DNA from: Streptomyces sp. 71268
Lineage (GTDB): Bacteria > Actinomycetota > Actinomycetes > Streptomycetales > Streptomycetaceae
Reading direction: 5' to 3'
Length of the DNA stretch: 64,000 bases
Assembly (NCBI RefSeq): GCF_029392895.1
Contig: NZ_CP114200.1
Location: forward strand, 2,821,001-2,885,000
The notes beneath the pieces are model-generated. The model was given only the letters and a program-made list of their open reading frames with translations, had not been told where the DNA came from and did no database searches. Both the position numbers and the translations under genes were made by a program. How positions within the stretch are numbered: position 1 is the stretch's first letter; each line of letters starts with the position of its first letter. Shown here piece after piece: positions 17,657-27,201 of this stretch.

Positions 17657-20590
17657 TCACCCCAGGGTCGTGTTCGGGATGACCACCGTGCGCTCGGCCA
17701 CCGTCTTGCCGGTGAGCGCGCGCCCCATGGCACCCGCAACGTCCGTCGGGCTGACCGGGGTCTTGGAGCCGTCGCCCCGCTCGACCAGCACGCCGTCGAA
17801 GGTGCTGCCGTAGAGCTGCTTTATGGCGTCCAGGTCGTAGTGCTCGACCAGCTTGCCGTCGACCACCCGCATGGACAGGATCTGCGGCAGCGAGCGGTCC
17901 GGGCCGAACTGGATCTCCCGGCCGCCCGCCTGAACGGTGATCAGGCCCGACATCGCCGGCTCGGCGAACGTCTTCATCTTGCGGTCGACCTCGGCGTCCG
18001 AGACCTTGGGCTGCCTGGTCGTGCTCGGCAGCGCCACCGCCCGGTTCTCGCCGGTCTCGGCCCGCTCCCGGTACGCCTGGGCCACGGCGTCCACCGACTT
18101 GTCGGCGTCCAGGCCCTTGCCGGCCTTGCCGTGGACCGGCACCGCCCGGCCGGGCTCGAAGGTGATGGTGCCTTCGCGCGCCGAACCCGAGCCCTCGCCC
18201 GCGAGTCGCCCGAGGGCGTCCCGCAGCTTCTCCTCGTCGACCTTGACCTTGGCCTCGGCCTCCCGGGTGCCGCCGAACAGCGAGCCGATGACGGTGACCG
18301 GGTTGTAGTCGCGCCCGGCGGTGTCCCGCACGGTGGCCTCGGTGTCGATCGACAGGCCCGCGACGGACGGCTTGAGCTCCAGTTGCTCGCCGTCCACGGA
18401 GACCTTCATCGGCGCGGTGGTGCGGTTGCCGAGCTGGGTGTCCAGCTTCTTGACCGCCTCCTCCTTCGAGGTCCCGCCGATGTCGATGCCGAGCACGGTG
18501 GTCCCGTTGGGCACGTCCGCGTGGCCGAGCACCAGCCCCGCCCCGTACGCCACGCACACCACGCCGACGATGCCCACGCCCGCCATGACGAGCTTGGACC
18601 GGCCCTTCTTCTTGGGCTTGCTCCCACCGCCGCTGGGGGCGGGGGCCGGGGCGGCCGGCTTGGGGCTCTGCTGGCTCGCAGGCGGCTCGCCCGCGCCGCC
18701 GGGCGCCGTCGCGGGTACGCCGCTGACCACCGTGTTACCGGAGACCGGCGGGCCGCTCGGGCGCTTGCCGGCGGCGAGCGCGTCCAGCGCCGCCTTGGCC
18801 TCGCGCTCGCTGTCGGTGAGTTCGGGCTCGCCGGGCAGCCGGTTCGCGGCCTGCCCGCCGCGGGTGGTCGCGCCGAGGCCGCCGGACGCGCCGGCGCCCG
18901 GGCCGGGGGGCGCGCCGGCGCCGGTGGCGGGCGCGGCCGGTGCCTTCTTCGCCTTCTTGGGGGGCTGCTGCGGCGTCAGCCGGGCCGTGTCGCCGGCAGC
19001 GCCGGCCGTGCCGGGCCGCTCGAAGTCGTGCTGGCTCGGCCCGCCGGCGCCGCCCGGGCCGTCGAACGGCCCGCCGGGCGTGTCGAAGCCGGGCCCGGCC
19101 GGTCCGCCGGGGCCGCTGCCCAGCGCGCCGGGCGCGTCGAAGGGGCCGCCGCCGGTCGGGGGCGGGCCGGCCGGTCCGCCGGGCGTGTCGAAGCCGTCGT
19201 AGCGGCCGGGTCCGTCGAAGGGGCCACCGCTCACCGGGGCGCCGGTCGGCGCGTCGAAGGGCGCTCCCGGCGCGTCGGGGCCGGGAGCCGTGCCGGCGGA
19301 CGGGCCGGACCCGGGCGCGAAGTCCGGCGGCGAGACGGGCATGTCGCCGGTGGCGGGCCCGCCGGTCGCGCCGGCGGGGCCGGCCTGGTCCGCGGCGTCC
19401 TGGCCGCCGAGCCAGGGGCTGGCGAAGCCGTCCGCCGGCGTGTCGGTGCGTACCGGCCAGTCGTCGTACGGGAGGTCGCTGCGGTCGCGAGGCCGCAGGG
19501 GGCCCGGGTCGGCGCCGTCGACGCCACCGGGCTCGGGCGCGGAGCCCGGAAAGGTGCCCAGCGGGTCGGTGAGCGGATCGGGCAGCGGGTCGGTGAGGGG
19601 GCCCGGCAGCGGGTCGGTGAGCGGATCGCCCTGCCCGCCACCAGGGCCGCCGGGACCGGCGCCGTGCTGGCCGTCGGCGTAGTCGGGGTAGTACGGCTGT
19701 CCGCCGCCCTGGCCGGTCCCGCCGGTGCCGAACGGGTCGGGCCCGGCGAAGTCGGCGCGTCCACCGGGGGCGCCCTGGTCCGGGTAGCCGCCCTGGCCGG
19801 CGGAGTCCTTCGAGCCGGTGCGTCCCGCGTACCCGTCGTCGTACGCGCCGTCGCCCGGCAGGCCGTCCGCGCCGAAGGCGGGGAAGGGCTGCGTGGTCTC
19901 CTGGGTGGTCTCCGGCGTCGGCGCGCTCGGCGCGGCGGCGGCCGGGGGCGAGGCCCCGGCCTGGGTGTTCCTGGGCTTCCTGGGGGCGAACCAGTCGCTG
20001 GTCCGCTCGCTCGCCTTGCGCTCGCCCTCGCCCGGGCCCGGGTCGCCCGGACCGGCGAGGGAGCCGGAGCCGGAGGCGGTGCCGCCGGCCGGGCCCACGG
20101 CCGAGGCGGGGGTGCCGGGAGCGGTGGGGGCCGCCGGGGAGGGAGCCGAACCGGAGCCGGGAGCGGAACCGCCGGGGCGACCGGCGCCGCGCGCCTGGCC
20201 ACCGGGGCGCGCGCCGCCCGACCCGCCGGCCTTCGCGCCGCCCGGGCGCTGCCCGCCGCGACCGGACTCGCGCGCCGCGCCAGAAGCGGAACCGCTGCCG
20301 GAGCCCGCCGAGTCGTCGTCGCCGACCGGCTTCCGCACCACGACCGGAGGGATCGGCCGCGAACCCGGGATGTTGATCCGGATGCGGGTGGTCAGCGTCG
20401 TCTCGGTCTTCGGCTCCTCGGGCACGCGCGGCGCCCGGGGGCCGTCCGCGTCGGCGTTGTCGTACGGGGCCTCCTGGGTCGGGTGCGGCGACGGATACTG
20501 GCGCGATCCGTACGGCGGGGTACCCGAGGGGTACGCGGCGTCGCCGCGCCCCTGGGGCCCGGAGGACGAACTGTCAGATTCACGGCTCAA
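17657..20590 (-). CDS. large VanW-like protein with disordered N-terminus and PG-binding domains
   Basis: This 977-residue protein starts at a TTG (20590) behind GGGAGAA. The first ~655 residues are low-complexity Gly/Pro/Asp/Ala sequence with internal repeats (PFDGPG, FDTPGGPAG, DPLTDPLPD) and probably lie in the cytoplasm. A Lys-rich stop (KPKKKGRSK) and one membrane segment follow at about 660-685. The outer part (about 690-977) carries a VanW-associated beta-clasp and peptidoglycan-binding (PG_binding_4 type) domains, with VLGIDIGGTSKEEA and AQAYRERAETGENRAVALP. The terminal VanW domain itself is absent. A wall-sensing or anchoring role is inferred. Convergent with the SirB1-like gene. 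Confidence 0.78.
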   Translation of the reverse strand: MSRESDSSSSGPQGRGDAAYPSGTPPYGSRQYPSPHPTQEAPYDNADADGPRAPRVPEEPKTETTLTTRIRINIPGSRPIPPVVVRKPVGDDDSAGSGSGSASGAARESGRGGQRPGGAKAGGSGGARPGGQARGAGRPGGSAPGSGSAPSPAAPTAPGTPASAVGPAGGTASGSGSLAGPGDPGPGEGERKASERTSDWFAPRKPRNTQAGASPPAAAAPSAPTPETTQETTQPFPAFGADGLPGDGAYDDGYAGRTGSKDSAGQGGYPDQGAPGGRADFAGPDPFGTGGTGQGGGQPYYPDYADGQHGAGPGGPGGGQGDPLTDPLPGPLTDPLPDPLTDPLGTFPGSAPEPGGVDGADPGPLRPRDRSDLPYDDWPVRTDTPADGFASPWLGGQDAADQAGPAGATGGPATGDMPVSPPDFAPGSGPSAGTAPGPDAPGAPFDAPTGAPVSGGPFDGPGRYDGFDTPGGPAGPPPTGGGPFDAPGALGSGPGGPAGPGFDTPGGPFDGPGGAGGPSQHDFERPGTAGAAGDTARLTPQQPPKKAKKAPAAPATGAGAPPGPGAGASGGLGATTRGGQAANRLPGEPELTDSEREAKAALDALAAGKRPSGPPVSGNTVVSGVPATAPGGAGEPPASQQSPKPAAPAPAPSGGGSKPKKKGRSKLVMAGVGIVGVVCVAYGAGLVLGHADVPNGTTVLGIDIGGTSKEEAVKKLDTQLGNRTTAPMKVSVDGEQLELKPSVAGLSIDTEATVRDTAGRDYNPVTVIGSLFGGTREAEAKVKVDEEKLRDALGRLAGEGSGSAREGTITFEPGRAVPVHGKAGKGLDADKSVDAVAQAYRERAETGENRAVALPSTTRQPKVSDAEVDRKMKTFAEPAMSGLITVQAGGREIQFGPDRSLPQILSMRVVDGKLVEHYDLDAIKQLYGSTFDGVLVERGDGSKTPVSPTDVAGAMGRALTGKTVAERTVVIPNTTLG

Positions 20591-20789
20591 AGCAGGTTCT
20601 CCCAGTTAGCTCCGCCGCCCCCCATCTCGCGCTGGGGTTCCCCATGCCGTAGGCCAGGGGAGGCTCGGCGGCGCGCACCACCATACTGGGCACGGCCGAC
20701 CGACACCTGTCGGCCGCCGTTTCCCCAGTCCCGGCGCGTGCGCGGCGGCGCGCCCAGCGTCATCTGTACGTCACACCCAAAAGGTGACG

Positions 20790-21488
20790 TCATTTCCCAA
20801 GTCGGGTCGCCGGGGCCGGCGGTTGCGGAACCTTCGGCACCGTGGCACACATCACACCGGCGAACATCCCGCCCAGCAGGAAGAGATACGAGCCGACACC
20901 CGACCCGAACACGAAGTCACCCTCGGGCCGGGTCGCGGTCAGGAACAGCACGACCATCAGCCATCCGCCGGCGGGCGACCAGGCGCCGGCGCGTGCCCGG
21001 GTGGCGTGCAGACCGCCGTAGCACAGGGCCGCGAGGCCGAGCAGGGCCAGCAGCAACCCGCCGGGGAACCACGCCGATTGGACCAGCGCGCCGGCGATGC
21101 CGACGACCGCGCCGACGACGACCAGCAGGGCGTACGCGGCGATCCGCAGTGGGCGCAGCGGCTTGGCCAGCCAGGCGCCACCCCCGGCCACCCCACCTCC
21201 GACGCCCGCACCCGCGCCGGAACCCGCGCTCGCCCGGGCGGCGCTGCGCGCGGGCGTACGACCGGCGCCTCCGCCCGTACCGGCTCCCTTCGCCGACGCC
21301 TTGGCAGCGCCCTGTGACGTTCCCTTGGCCGAACCGGCGCCCTTAGTCGAGCCCTTGGCCGCGCCCCCAGTTGGGCCCTTGGCCGCTCCCTTGGTTGAGC
21401 CCTTGGCCGTTCCCTTGGTGGGGCCCTTGGCACCGCCCTTCGCCACGCTCGCGCCCTTGCCGGCGCTCGCTCCCGCGCCCGCGCTCAC
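20790..21488 (-). CDS. DUF6113-like integral membrane protein with Lys-Gly-rich N-terminus
   Basis: This 232-residue protein's GTG start overlaps the mshB stop (GTGA), so it is translationally coupled to mycothiol biosynthesis. Residues about 8-75 are built of imperfect KG-containing tetrapeptides ([14 protein letters not shown]), strongly basic and reminiscent of histone H1 or HU tails. Four hydrophobic segments follow from about residue 110 ([37 protein letters not shown] and two more). The role is unknown. The basic tail would face the cytoplasm and could contact nucleic acid or acidic lipids; this is inference. The KG repeats are imperfect at DNA level too, so the copy number may vary between strains. 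Confidence 0.75.
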   Translation of the reverse strand: MSAGAGASAGKGASVAKGGAKGPTKGTAKGSTKGAAKGPTGGAAKGSTKGAGSAKGTSQGAAKASAKGAGTGGGAGRTPARSAARASAGSGAGAGVGGGVAGGGAWLAKPLRPLRIAAYALLVVVGAVVGIAGALVQSAWFPGGLLLALLGLAALCYGGLHATRARAGAWSPAGGWLMVVLFLTATRPEGDFVFGSGVGSYLFLLGGMFAGVMCATVPKVPQPPAPATRLGK

Positions 21489-22444
21489 GTGGCCACCCCC
21501 GCGAACAGGTCGTCCTCGCGGCCCGGCCACGCGGTGTCGCCGTCCGCGACGGCCCGGCCCGGGCCGCGCCGCCCCCGCGCGAGGCGGTAGAACTCCGTGG
21601 TCAACAGCGGCTGACCGAGGTCGTTCGAGAGGGCGAAGAAGTCGCCGCTCACGGTGATCTGCGTGGCGTGGGCCCGCATCGCCGCGGCCTTCGCCGCCGC
21701 GTGCGCCGATCCGTCGATCACCGTCGTCACCTCGTCGTCCTCGACCACGCCCGGCAGGTCGGCCAGCGCGGCGGTGCCGGCGAACGGGGCGCCGCCCGGC
21801 GTGTCGGCCAGCTTGTGCGCGCGTGCCAGGCCCAGTTCGGCCACCGAGCGGGGGACGCAGTTCCAGTAGACCTTGTCGATCTCGTGCGGATCGCCCAGGT
21901 CGCGGCGGAACCCGCGCTCCGCGGCCAGCTCCGCGGCGCGCGTCGCCACCCGGTGCGCCTTGATGTGGTCGGGGTGGCCGTAGCCGCCGTGCGGGTCGTA
22001 GGTGACGAGCACCTGCGGCCTGACCTCGCGGACGACCTCGACCAGGTGGGCCGCCGCCTCGTCCGTGTCGGCCTGCCAGAACGCCCCGGGGCGCCGGTTG
22101 TGCGGCAGGCCCATCATCCCCGAGTCGCGGTACCGGCCGGCGCCGCCGAGCAGCCGGTGGTCGCTGACCCCGAGCGCGGCCATCGCCGCGGTCAGCTCGC
22201 CCGCCCGGTGGGCGCCGAGCGCGCTGGCGGGTCTGGGGTCCAGCGGGTCGGCAGTGGCCGGGTCGGCGGCGAGGTGGGCCAGGTCGGCGGGGATCACCTC
22301 GCCCTCCTCGCCGAGGGTGCAGGTCACCAGCGTCACGTGCACGCCGGCGGCCGCGTACGCGGCCATCGTGGCGCCGTTGTTGATCGACTCGTCGTCCGGG
22401 TGCGCGTGCACCAGGAGCAGACGACGAGCGGGAAGGACGGTCAT
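21485..22444 (-). CDS. mshB: N-acetyl-GlcN-Ins deacetylase MshB (mycothiol biosynthesis)
   Basis: This 319-residue LmbE/PIG-L family zinc deacetylase removes acetyl from GlcNAc-Ins, the second committed step in mycothiol synthesis. Zinc-site motifs are AHPDDE (residues 14-19) and [10 protein letters not shown] (about 155-165). The segment [15 protein letters not shown] and the [11 protein letters not shown] region are typical of MshB as opposed to other LmbE proteins. The length is normal. It is coupled by a GTGA overlap to the downstream membrane-protein gene. In M. tuberculosis mshB (Rv1170) lies in the same wider neighbourhood as fdxC and dapE. Confidence 0.95.
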   Translation of the reverse strand: MTVLPARRLLLVHAHPDDESINNGATMAAYAAAGVHVTLVTCTLGEEGEVIPADLAHLAADPATADPLDPRPASALGAHRAGELTAAMAALGVSDHRLLGGAGRYRDSGMMGLPHNRRPGAFWQADTDEAAAHLVEVVREVRPQVLVTYDPHGGYGHPDHIKAHRVATRAAELAAERGFRRDLGDPHEIDKVYWNCVPRSVAELGLARAHKLADTPGGAPFAGTAALADLPGVVEDDEVTTVIDGSAHAAAKAAAMRAHATQITVSGDFFALSNDLGQPLLTTEFYRLARGRRGPGRAVADGDTAWPGREDDLFAGVAT

Positions 22445-22699
22445 GGGAACAGCCTACGAGTCCGCCTCCCGACCCGGGCCCCCCGGCGGCCGCCGGCGTG
22501 CGCCCCGGCGTCCGGCCCCGGGCGCGCGACGGCGCCGGGCCCGCTCCGAGCGGTGCCCGGGCCGCACTGCCGCGCGGGACGGCGAGACCCGCGCCGGGCA
22601 ACGCTCCGGCGCGGCGGTGGCCTCGCCGGAGTGGTGGCCCGGTCAGGGCGCGTACGAGGGCGGTCGGCCCTGAGGGGGAGAACCCGCCGGAACCCGCGA

Positions 22700-22894
22700 C
22701 TAGAACCTGATGTCGCCGATGACGTCGGCGACGCTGGTGCCCAGCTCGTCGATCGTGGGCGCCATGGACGAGCCGGCGAGATAGAAGCCCAGCATCACGC
22801 AGACCACGGCGTGTCCCGCTTTGAGGCCGTTCTTCTTGACCAGCAGGACCGTGATGACGCCCAGCAGCAGCACCGCCGAAACTGACAGCACCAC
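22700..22894 (-). CDS. small two-helix membrane protein
   Basis: This 64-residue product starts at a GTG (22894) with a near-perfect GGAGGTGA ribosome site. The N-terminal segment (SVSAVLLLGVITVLLV) is a membrane helix followed by KKNG. A second hydrophobic stretch (AVVCVMLGFYLAGS) comes next, and then an acidic C-terminus (TIDELGTSVADVIGDI). The strong ribosome site and sensible topology make it a real gene despite its size. The function is unknown. It lies 255 bases upstream of mshB on the same strand; the gap 22445-22699 shows no gene. Confidence 0.78.
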   Translation of the reverse strand: MVLSVSAVLLLGVITVLLVKKNGLKAGHAVVCVMLGFYLAGSSMAPTIDELGTSVADVIGDIRF

Positions 22895-23539
22895 GGCGGC
22901 TCACCTCCAGATTCATCCGTCGACGACTACTGGCCGCCGTTCAATGGTGTTTCCCGACAAGGTCCTTGCTACCGAACCCCCGCCACGCCCCGCGCGACCC
23001 CGCGCGCGACCCGGCGAACGTCCGCCCCTCATACGCTCCGTGCGCCGCACCGCACGAGGAGCTACCCCGCTCTCCGCCCGTTCATCCACGCCACCACCGC
23101 TCCACGCTCCCCACGGCAAGTACCGACGCCGCAGGCCATCCGGCACCACGAGCCCCGGCAACACCGGGGCCGGCGGGCCAACTTGAGTCATACCCACCAT
23201 GCGGTCGGGATCATAACTTTCCACCGGCCCGCACATCTCGGTGTGTGGGGGCATGACAGGGGCGCATGCTTGTTCGCATGTGCCACCTCACCGGTTCCGT
23301 CCAACCACCGGACGGGCCCGGCCCCCCGCGCTGAGCCACCCGCCGCCCGGTCCGCGCGCCCCACCGCACCACCCCGGCGCGCCGCGGCCCGCCCGACCCG
23401 GCCGCACCCCTACGCGGCAGGGGCGGCGCCCCGGCGTATCCCGGCGCGCGACGGCCGCTCCCCCTCGCCCGCCCGGCACCGCGCCGGGACCCGGGCCGCG
23501 GCCCGCCCCGGCGCGGGGGCGGCCCGTAGGCTCGGCCCC
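22895..23539. other. 645-base intergenic region
   Basis: This is a divergent region between the small membrane protein and the S9 peptidase. Bases 23205-23225 (GGGATCATAACTTTCC) are AT-enriched and could hold the peptidase promoter. Most of the rest is GC-rich without repeats or hairpins that I could support, and no gene is seen. Confidence 0.4.
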
Positions 23540-25798
23540 ATGACCGGACACCTCTCGTTTCCTCGACAGCACGCGCGGACGCAGCGCTTCACCCTCGGGG
23601 CGCCGCGCGCGTTCAGCGTGTCCCCGGACGGCGCGCGCGTCGTCTTCCTGCGCTCGCGGCACGGCACCGACCGGGCGAACCTGCTCTGGGTGCTCGACGT
23701 GGCGCAGGGGCGGGAGTACCCGGCCGCCGACCCGGCCGTGTTGCTCGGCGGCGCGGGCGAGGAGTTGTCGGCCGAGGAGCGGGCCCGGCGCGAGCGCAGC
23801 CGCGAGGGCGCGGCCGGCGTCGTCGGCTACGCGACCGACGGTGCGGTCGAGTTGGCGGCCTTCGCCCTGTCGGGTCGGCTCTTCGTCGCCGAGCTGCGCG
23901 CGGGCACCACGCGGGAGTTGTCGCCGGCCGCCGGGCACGGGCCGGTGGTGGACCCGCGCCCGTCCCCCGACGGACGGCACGTCGCGTACGCGGCGGGCGG
24001 CACGCTCTACGTCGTCGGCAGCGACGGCGCGGCCGACCGGGCGCTGGCCGAGCCGGAGGGCCGGGACGTCACGTACGGCCTCGCGGAGTTCATCGCGGCC
24101 GAGGAGATGGACCGCTCGCGCGGCTTCTGGTGGTCGCCGAACAGCGACGCGCTGCTGGTCGCGCGGGTGGACGAGTCCCCCGTACGGCGCTGGTGGATCG
24201 CCGACCCGGCCAACCCGGACCGGGAGCCGACCGAGGTGGCCTACCCGGCGGCCGGCACGCCCAACGCCGTCGTGACGCTCGCGCTGATCGGCCTGGACGG
24301 CACACGCACCGAGGTGACCTGGGACCACGGGCGGTTCCCGTACCTGGCCCGGGTGCACTGGTCGGCCGACGGCCCGCCGCTGCTCCTGGTGCAGGCCCGC
24401 GACCAGCGCACCCAGCGCTACCTGACGGTCGACACCGCCACCGGCGAGACGCGCACCGTGCACGCGGACGAGGACGACGCGTGGCTCGACCTCTTCCCCG
24501 GGGTGCCCGCCTGGACCCCGGACGGGCGGTTGGTCCGGATCGCCGACGAGGCCGGCGCGCGCGTGCTGATGGTCGGCGACCAGCGGCTCACCTCGGACGC
24601 CCTGCACGTCAGGGCGGTGCTCGACATCGGCGAACGGGACGTGCTGTTCTCCGCCGCGCCCGGTGATGGCGCCGGCCTGCCGCGGGTGCCCGGCGAGATC
24701 GGCGTCTACCGGGCGTGGTTCCGCGCCGGCGGTGACAGGCCCGGCGCCGGCCCGCTGCCCAACGTGCCCGGCGGCTGCGAACCGATCGCGCTCTCCGCCG
24801 ACCCCGCCGTGACCTCCGCGGTGCGCGGCGGCGACGTACTGGTGCTGCCCTCGCTGGGGCTGGCCGAGCCGGGCGTGCGGGTGACGGTCGTACGGGCCGA
24901 CGACGAGCGCGCGCCGGCCGACTGGGAGCGCCTGACCGAGATCGCCAGCCACGCGGAGCGCCCGGTCCTGACCGCCGCCCCGCGCCTGGTCTTCGCCGGC
25001 GAGCGGAACATCCCCTGCGCCGTGCTGCTGCCCACCGGGTACGCGAGCGGGGACGGGCCGCTGCCGGTCCTGATGGACCCGTACGGCGGGCCGCACGGGC
25101 AGCGGGTGCTCGCGGCGCACAACGCGTACCTGACCTCGCAGTGGTTCGCTGACCAAGGCTTCGCGGTGATCGTGGCGGACGGCCGCGGTACCCCGGGCCG
25201 CTCCCCCGGCTGGGAGAAGGCGATCCGGCACGAGGTGGCGGCGGTGACGCTCCAGGACCAGGTGGACGCGCTGCACGCCCTCGCCGACCGCTTCCCGCTC
25301 GACCTCGGGCGGGTCGCCATCCGTGGCTGGTCGTACGGCGGGTTGCTCGCCGGCCTGGCCGGGCTGCGTCGCCCGGACGTCTTCCACGCGGCGATCGTCG
25401 GCGCCCCGGTCACCGACCAGCGGCTGTACGACACGCACTACACGGAGCGCTACCTGGGCCACCCGGACGAGCAGCCCGAGGTGTACGCGCGCAACTCGCT
25501 GGTCACCGACGAGGGTCTGGTCGAGGCGGCCGAGCCGGCCCGCCCGATGATGATCATCCACGGCCTCGCCGACGACAACGTGGTGGTGGCCCACACGCTG
25601 CGGCTCTCCTCCGCCCTGCTCGCGGCCGGCCGCCCGCACGAGGTGGTGCCGCTGTCCGGCGTCACCCACATGACGCCGCAGGAACAGGTGGCGGAGAATT
25701 TGCTGCTGCTCCAGGTGGACTTCCTGCGCCGCTCGCTGGGACTGCCGGGTGGCGACGATGTGGCGGGTGGCCCGACCACGGAGGGCAGCGCGGCCTAA
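23540..25798 (+). CDS. S9 family (DPP4-like) prolyl oligopeptidase
   Basis: This 752-residue serine peptidase starts at the ATG at 23540. The N-terminal two-thirds is a beta-propeller. The AEEMDRSRGFWWSP segment (about 185-200) provides the Glu-Glu pair that anchors the substrate N-terminus in dipeptidyl peptidase IV. The C-terminal alpha/beta-hydrolase domain has the nucleophile Ser in GWSYGG (about 598), Asp in HGLADDNVV (about 679) and His in GVTHMT (about 710). It should release X-Pro or similar dipeptides from peptide N-termini. No signal peptide is seen, so it is probably cytoplasmic. It ends four bases into the convergent membrane-protein gene, sharing stop codons. Confidence 0.92.
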   Translation: MTGHLSFPRQHARTQRFTLGAPRAFSVSPDGARVVFLRSRHGTDRANLLWVLDVAQGREYPAADPAVLLGGAGEELSAEERARRERSREGAAGVVGYATDGAVELAAFALSGRLFVAELRAGTTRELSPAAGHGPVVDPRPSPDGRHVAYAAGGTLYVVGSDGAADRALAEPEGRDVTYGLAEFIAAEEMDRSRGFWWSPNSDALLVARVDESPVRRWWIADPANPDREPTEVAYPAAGTPNAVVTLALIGLDGTRTEVTWDHGRFPYLARVHWSADGPPLLLVQARDQRTQRYLTVDTATGETRTVHADEDDAWLDLFPGVPAWTPDGRLVRIADEAGARVLMVGDQRLTSDALHVRAVLDIGERDVLFSAAPGDGAGLPRVPGEIGVYRAWFRAGGDRPGAGPLPNVPGGCEPIALSADPAVTSAVRGGDVLVLPSLGLAEPGVRVTVVRADDERAPADWERLTEIASHAERPVLTAAPRLVFAGERNIPCAVLLPTGYASGDGPLPVLMDPYGGPHGQRVLAAHNAYLTSQWFADQGFAVIVADGRGTPGRSPGWEKAIRHEVAAVTLQDQVDALHALADRFPLDLGRVAIRGWSYGGLLAGLAGLRRPDVFHAAIVGAPVTDQRLYDTHYTERYLGHPDEQPEVYARNSLVTDEGLVEAAEPARPMMIIHGLADDNVVVAHTLRLSSALLAAGRPHEVVPLSGVTHMTPQEQVAENLLLLQVDFLRRSLGLPGGDDVAGGPTTEGSAA

Positions 25799-27045
25799 CC
25801 GCCTGGCGCGTCGCCCGTGCCACCGCGCGGGTGACGCGCGCCCGCCTGCCGCGGGTGGGCCCGGCCGCGACCGGGCGGGTTCGAGGGTGGCGGCTCCACC
25901 GACAGCGGCGGGCCCGCCGGGGGTGGCGGGCTCAGCGAGGGTGGCGGGCTTGACGGGCGCGGTGGGCTCGTGGGGAGCGGCGGGCCCACCGGGCGCGGCG
26001 GACGTGCGGGAAGCGGCGGGGCGCCGTGGCCTGCCGCCGGGTGGCCTCCTGCCTCGGTACGTCCCGGCGGGTAGCTCGGTGGTAGCGGCCCCCAGCCGCC
26101 CGACGGCCCCGGTACGTGGCCAGCACTCTGTGAGACCAGCGCGAGGAGCGCCACCAGACCGGCGAGGAGTTCCACGAAGGGCAGGTAGGTAAATAGCCCG
26201 CTGTCCAGACGATCCCAGAGGCCGAGCTCGAGGTGGTGCGACATGCTGCTGACCCCGTGGGCAGTGACCAGGAAGGCGGCTGTCAGGCCGAACGGCCGGG
26301 CATGAGGGGCCCGTCTCCGAACTCGGATGCCCGCCACGATCGCGAACAGCGCCACCACCGCGGCGGGCCAGCTGTAGGGCTGACCGAGGAGCGAGGAGAG
26401 AAGCAGCACCCCGACGAGAGATTCCTTGTAGGTCTCCCAGCCTGACGGCGCCATGAGTCGCAGCTGCCACAAGATCAGCAGGACACCGGTGCCGCCCAAA
26501 GCCACGAACGCCGTTCTCCCCGCGCCCGGCGTCAGCTCGGCCAACCGGGCCGGCGGGACCGTACCGTGCCCTTGCCCGATCGCCGGCGGCGCCTGCCGCC
26601 CCGCGTCGCGCGAGCCGATGACCGTCATTAACAGCACCACGCTGGCCAATACCGCCGACCAGCAGGTGAACTGCGCTCGGGCCACCGTGCCGCTGGAGAT
26701 GCCGTCCATCCAGTCGGCGTGCAGGTTCCACAGGCTGGGCAGCCGCAGCGCGATGGTGGTCACCGCGACCGCGACCAGGGCGCTGCCCGCGACCGCGGAG
26801 CGCCTGACGCTCAGGCCGGTCACCACGTACAGCACGAGCAGGACCAGGTCGTAGTAGGACGAGGCGACGACGCCGCTCGCGTCCACCCGGTAGGGCAGGT
26901 TGACCCACACCCACCACAGCCCGGCCCCGTCGACGACGTTGTTCAGGTCCCGGATGATCCAGGCCAGCGAGATGGTCGCGAACAGCGCGCAGTACAGCGC
27001 CCCGAAGTTTCGTACCTCACGCGTGATGGACCGTCGCTCACCCAT
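25795..27045 (-). CDS. multi-pass membrane protein with Pro-rich C-terminal tail (paralogue 1)
   Basis: This 416-residue protein has about seven hydrophobic segments between residues 15 and 330 and a tail of about 85 residues dominated by PP, PRP and SPPP motifs. I place the start at the ATG at 27045 rather than 27108 because the bases just before it (GGGGGCGGCCAAC) are also found before the start of the paralogue upstream. The conserved core shared with that paralogue includes GALYCA-F, SLAWIIRDLN, SSYYDLVLLVLYV and RLPSLWNLHADWM. The function is unknown. Its stop overlaps that of the convergent S9 peptidase. Confidence 0.75.
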   Translation of the reverse strand: MGERRSITREVRNFGALYCALFATISLAWIIRDLNNVVDGAGLWWVWVNLPYRVDASGVVASSYYDLVLLVLYVVTGLSVRRSAVAGSALVAVAVTTIALRLPSLWNLHADWMDGISSGTVARAQFTCWSAVLASVVLLMTVIGSRDAGRQAPPAIGQGHGTVPPARLAELTPGAGRTAFVALGGTGVLLILWQLRLMAPSGWETYKESLVGVLLLSSLLGQPYSWPAAVVALFAIVAGIRVRRRAPHARPFGLTAAFLVTAHGVSSMSHHLELGLWDRLDSGLFTYLPFVELLAGLVALLALVSQSAGHVPGPSGGWGPLPPSYPPGRTEAGGHPAAGHGAPPLPARPPRPVGPPLPTSPPRPSSPPPSLSPPPPAGPPLSVEPPPSNPPGRGRAHPRQAGARHPRGGTGDAPGG

Positions 27046-27201
27046 GTTGGCCGCCCCCTGACCACCCCCGCGGGCGGCGACGCCGCCCGGCACCGCAGGG
27101 TTACCCAAGGGCCCGCGCCCTCAAGAGCGCCGGTGGCGGGTCGGCCGGATTACGTCGGTCGGTCGCGTCCGCCCGCCGCGCGCGATCAGTTGGCGGCCCG
27201 C

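Noticed and set aside
17594..21346. A 1,250-codon plus-strand frame antisense to the VanW-like gene
   Set aside because: It is antisense to the low-complexity coding region; the repeats arise from the repeats of the real gene.
23288..26917. A 1,209-codon open frame on the minus strand through the S9 peptidase gene
   Set aside because: It is a composition effect of high third-position GC antisense to a clear peptidase; its translation is Arg/Ala/Gly/Val-rich without domains.
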